Assembly: GCF_003119195.2 (NCBI RefSeq)
Contig: NZ_CP022260.1
Location: 1 to 64,000, forward strand
Direction of reading: 5' to 3'
DNA: 64,000 nt
From: Azospirillum baldaniorum
GTDB lineage: Bacteria; Pseudomonadota; Alphaproteobacteria; Azospirillales; Azospirillaceae
Shown: positions 61,550 to 64,000 of the stretch, piece after piece
How the letters are laid out: each line of letters starts with the position of its first letter
Position numbering within the stretch: the first letter of the stretch is position 1
The notes under the pieces: generated by a model
Seen by the model: only the letters and a program-made list of their open reading frames with translations
The model's database searches: none
What the model was told of the DNA's origin: nothing
Position numbers and translations under genes: made by a program

Positions 61550-62180
61550 CCGCTGATGCCTCCGCTCTTGGCAAAATGCGTGTGGTTCCGGACCCCGAGA
61601 GGGACCGGTCCGTCGTGCAGCCTTCATTGGAAGCAGGGGGAAGCGGGGGCGTGCCGGGGTGGAGAGGCACGCAAGGCAAGGACTTTCGTCCGCACGCCAG
61701 CAATTTCGACAGCCGCGTCGCGACCGCCTCCCGCCAACCACAGGGAAAGTAAAGCTACATGAGAAAACGCAAAAACAGCGAAGACTCATGAAATTGAAGG
61801 CTATATGAACAAGAAAACAGATTTATCTATGCATGCATACCGATGTCACCTCTAAAACAGACTGGGGTTGTAGGGAAATGCGCACATGGAATGGCGCTCC
61901 TGAAGCGCGTTCAAGAGAGCAATTCCTGGCCGCCACTGACAAGAGGCTAACAAACTTTAGGAGAGATTTGAAGCCTTTTTATGTCTCGGTTGGATATGGC
62001 ACCGGATCAATGTCGTTCAAGCGTGGATTTCAAGGCTTATTATCCTAATGCCGCGCCGCGGTTCCTTCTATTTTCGCCGTTCTGGGATGCGCCCTGCTGT
62101 GACCGGCGTGTTGTGGTGGCGGACCGGTTGCGGCACCATGTCCTTGCATGTCTTCCGTTTCCGGTCAGCAAGGGGCCTTG
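61550..62180. other. Gene-poor, AT-enriched spacer
   Basis: This spacer lies between the divergent proV operon and the peptidase gene. The middle (about 61750-62050) is clearly more AT-rich than the surroundings and includes the perfect palindrome TATGCATGCATA (61828-61839). One short plus-strand open frame (61833-62048, 71 codons) has no recognisable product or ribosome site and base use unlike its neighbours. The interval presumably carries both divergent promoters. Confidence 0.4.
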
Positions 62181-64000
62181 ATGAGCAACCCGTTCTTCGA
62201 AACCTGGACCACGCCCTTCGGCCTGCCGCCCTTCGACCGCATCCAGGCCGAGCATTTTCCGCCCGCCTTCGACCATGGCATGGCGGAAAACATCGCGGAG
62301 ATCGCGGCGATCACCGGAAACCCCGACGCCCCGACCTTCGCCAACACCATCGAGGCGATGGAGCGCAGCGGGCGCTTCCTGAACCGGGTCGGCGGCGTGT
62401 TCTGGAACCTGAACTCCAGCAACACCACCGACGCGCTGGAGACCATCGCCCGCGACTACGCGCCGAAATTCGCCCAGCATTCCATGCGCATCGCGCTGGA
62501 CCCGGCGCTGTTCGCCCGCGTCGCGGACCTCTACGAGCGGCGCGCCACGCTGGACCTCGCCCCCGACCAGCTGCGCCTGCTGGAGCGCCAGCATCTCGGA
62601 TTCGTGCGCAGCGGCGCGCTGCTGCCGCCGGACGCCAAAGCGCGGATGACCGCGATCACCGAGCGGCTGGCGACCCTGCACACGCTGTTCGGCCAGAACG
62701 TGCTGCACGACGAGAAGGATTGGCAGCTCGTCCTGGAGGAGAGCGACCTCGCCGGCCTGCCGGACTTCGCGCGCAACGCCGCCGCCCAGGCCGCCAGGGA
62801 GCGCGGGCAGGAGGGCAAGTACGTCATCACGCTGGCCCGCTCCTCGGTGGAGCCGTTCCTGACCTTCTCGGCCCGCCGCGACCTGCGTCAGGTGGCCTAT
62901 GAGGCCTGGATTCGCCGCGGCGAGCATGAGGGTGAGCACGACAACCGGCCGCTGATCCGTGAGATCGTCGCGCTGCGCACCGAGCAGGCGAAGCTGATGG
63001 GCTACGCCAGCTACGCCGATTTCAAGCTGGACGACAGCATGGCGAAGGACACCTCCGCCGTCGAACGGCTGCTGCTGCAGGTCTGGGGTCCGGCCAAGGA
63101 GAAGGCGGCCGCCGAGCGCGCGGAGCTTCAGGACTGTGCCAGGGCGGAGGGCATGAACGAGCCGATCGCCCCCTGGGACTGGCGCTACTACGCGGAGAAG
63201 GTGCGGCAGGCCAAGTACGACATCGACGAAGCGGAGGTGAAGCCCTACTTCGTGCTGGAGAACATGGTGCGCGCGGCCTTCGACACCGCTGGGCGCCTGT
63301 TCGGGCTGACCTTCACCGAGCGCCCCGACCTGCCGGTCTATCACCCGGACGTCCGCGTCTACGAGGTGACCGAAAAGGACGGGCGTCATGTCGGCCTCTT
63401 CCTGCACGACAATTTCGCCCGGTCGTCCAAGCGCTCCGGTGCCTGGATGAGCAGCTACCGCGACCAGGAGAATTTCGACGGGGCGGTGTCGCCGATCATC
63501 GTCAACAACAACAACTTCTCGAAGGGCGAGCCGACGCTCCTCAGCTTCGACGACGCCGAGACGCTGTTCCACGAATTCGGCCATTTCCTGCACGGCTGCC
63601 TCAGCAATGTGCGCTACCCGAGCCAGTCCGGCACCTCGGTCCGCCGTGACTTCGTGGAGCTGCCCTCGCAGATCTACGAGCACTGGCTGGCGGTTCCGGA
63701 AACGCTGTCCACCTACGCCCGCCATCACCAGACCGGGGAGCCGATCCCGCAGGACCTGCTGCGCCGCCTGCTCGCCGCCCGCAACTTCAACCAGGGCTTC
63801 GGCACGGTGGAATACACCGCGGCGGCGCTGCTCGATCTGGAGTTCCACACCCGCAGCGACGCCGCCGACACGGATGTCGCCGCCTTCGAGCGGTCGGTGC
63901 TGGACAAGATCGGCATGCCGGCGGAAATCGCCGTGCGCCATCGCCCGACCCATTTCCAGCACCTGTTCGCCGGCAGCGGCTACGCCGCGGGCTATTACGC
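62181..64000 (+). CDS. dcp: M3-family peptidyl-dipeptidase (Dcp type), 3' end outside the window
   Basis: About 606 codons are visible and the gene is cut by the right edge. The zinc site HEFGH is at 464-468, and the third ligand Glu is probably Glu493 in RRDFVELPSQIYEHW. GLFLHDNFARSSKRSGAWMSSY and the later GSGYAAGYY are typical of the family. The N-terminus NPFFETWTTPFGLPPFDRI and AFDHGMAENIAEI matches Dcp better than oligopeptidase A. No signal peptide is present, so it is cytoplasmic. It degrades oligopeptides by removing C-terminal dipeptides. Whole length would be about 680-700 residues. The ATG at 62181 is preceded by AAGGGG. Confidence 0.93.
   Translation, partial: MSNPFFETWTTPFGLPPFDRIQAEHFPPAFDHGMAENIAEIAAITGNPDAPTFANTIEAMERSGRFLNRVGGVFWNLNSSNTTDALETIARDYAPKFAQHSMRIALDPALFARVADLYERRATLDLAPDQLRLLERQHLGFVRSGALLPPDAKARMTAITERLATLHTLFGQNVLHDEKDWQLVLEESDLAGLPDFARNAAAQAARERGQEGKYVITLARSSVEPFLTFSARRDLRQVAYEAWIRRGEHEGEHDNRPLIREIVALRTEQAKLMGYASYADFKLDDSMAKDTSAVERLLLQVWGPAKEKAAAERAELQDCARAEGMNEPIAPWDWRYYAEKVRQAKYDIDEAEVKPYFVLENMVRAAFDTAGRLFGLTFTERPDLPVYHPDVRVYEVTEKDGRHVGLFLHDNFARSSKRSGAWMSSYRDQENFDGAVSPIIVNNNNFSKGEPTLLSFDDAETLFHEFGHFLHGCLSNVRYPSQSGTSVRRDFVELPSQIYEHWLAVPETLSTYARHHQTGEPIPQDLLRRLLAARNFNQGFGTVEYTAAALLDLEFHTRSDAADTDVAAFERSVLDKIGMPAEIAVRHRPTHFQHLFAGSGYAAGYY

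Noticed and set aside
61833..62048. 71-codon open frame in the AT-enriched spacer before the peptidase
   Set aside because: No ribosome site, no recognisable motif and no neighbour support; kept only as a note in the spacer entry.

Overview
The window is very GC-rich with strongly G/C-biased third codon positions, and carries gene families typical of plant-associated Alphaproteobacteria (tripartite tricarboxylate transport, STN-type ferric-siderophore signalling, ECF sigma factors, hybrid histidine kinases, HD-GYP). The overall look is that of an Azospirillum-like member of the Azospirillales/Rhodospirillales. This placement is a judgement from gene content, not a computed match. A replication initiator beside an iteron array at about 49.4-51.3 kb indicates that the DNA belongs to a secondary replicon (chromid or megaplasmid).

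Layout. (1) 1-12.8 kb, minus strand: a two-partner secretion locus with a TpsB outer-membrane pore followed by a giant TpsA filamentous adhesin. The 3' end of the adhesin (1-1762) is broken by several frameshifts. (2) 12.9-13.6 kb: relic of an IS6-type transposase. (3) 13.9-22.8 kb: a small carboxymuconolactone-decarboxylase-fold protein, then a catabolic island. DhaL, DhaK, an IclR regulator and a DapA-family lyase lie on the minus strand and diverge from two TctC binding proteins, TctB and TctA on the plus strand. An aldehyde dehydrogenase relic follows. (4) 22.9-36.1 kb: iron/siderophore uptake, with a FecI-type sigma factor, STN-containing TonB receptor, FecR anti-sigma factor, peptide-type ABC exporter, second TonB receptor, FhuD-like binding protein, fused FhuB permease, siderophore-interacting reductase and FhuC ATPase. 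The last five are head-to-tail, and most of their junctions overlap. (5) 36.1-37.1 kb: an AT-rich, palindrome-rich stretch around a lone tRNA-Trp.

(6) 37.1-47.8 kb: a second sigma factor, then patatin-like lipase, divergent alanine racemase, Tat-type periplasmic binding protein, a sensor-MFS fusion and a GNAT acetyltransferase, all translationally overlapped. A dCache-HAMP adenylate cyclase and an orphan TRAP-type binding protein follow. This is the least familiar module here. (7) 47.8-51.3 kb: replication region with 17 iterons between divergent genes. (8) 51.3-53.9 kb: OhrR/Ohr peroxide resistance, an LprI-like secreted protein and a small basic protein. (9) 54.0-58.4 kb: HD-GYP response regulator plus hybrid histidine kinase. 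(10) 58.4-61.5 kb: ProV-ProW-ProX compatible-solute importer. (11) 62.2 kb to the right edge: a Dcp-type M3 peptidase cut by the window end.

How parts work together. In the iron block the STN receptor, FecR and sigma factor form a surface-signalling chain. Two near-identical promoter-like elements upstream of the exporter and the second receptor are candidate outputs. In the catabolic island the transporter, lyase and triose kinase suggest uptake of a carboxylate and its conversion to central metabolites. In the 37-48 kb block three periplasmic sensing or binding modules sit with a cyclase and a transporter, which suggests ligand sensing coupled to cAMP and transport.
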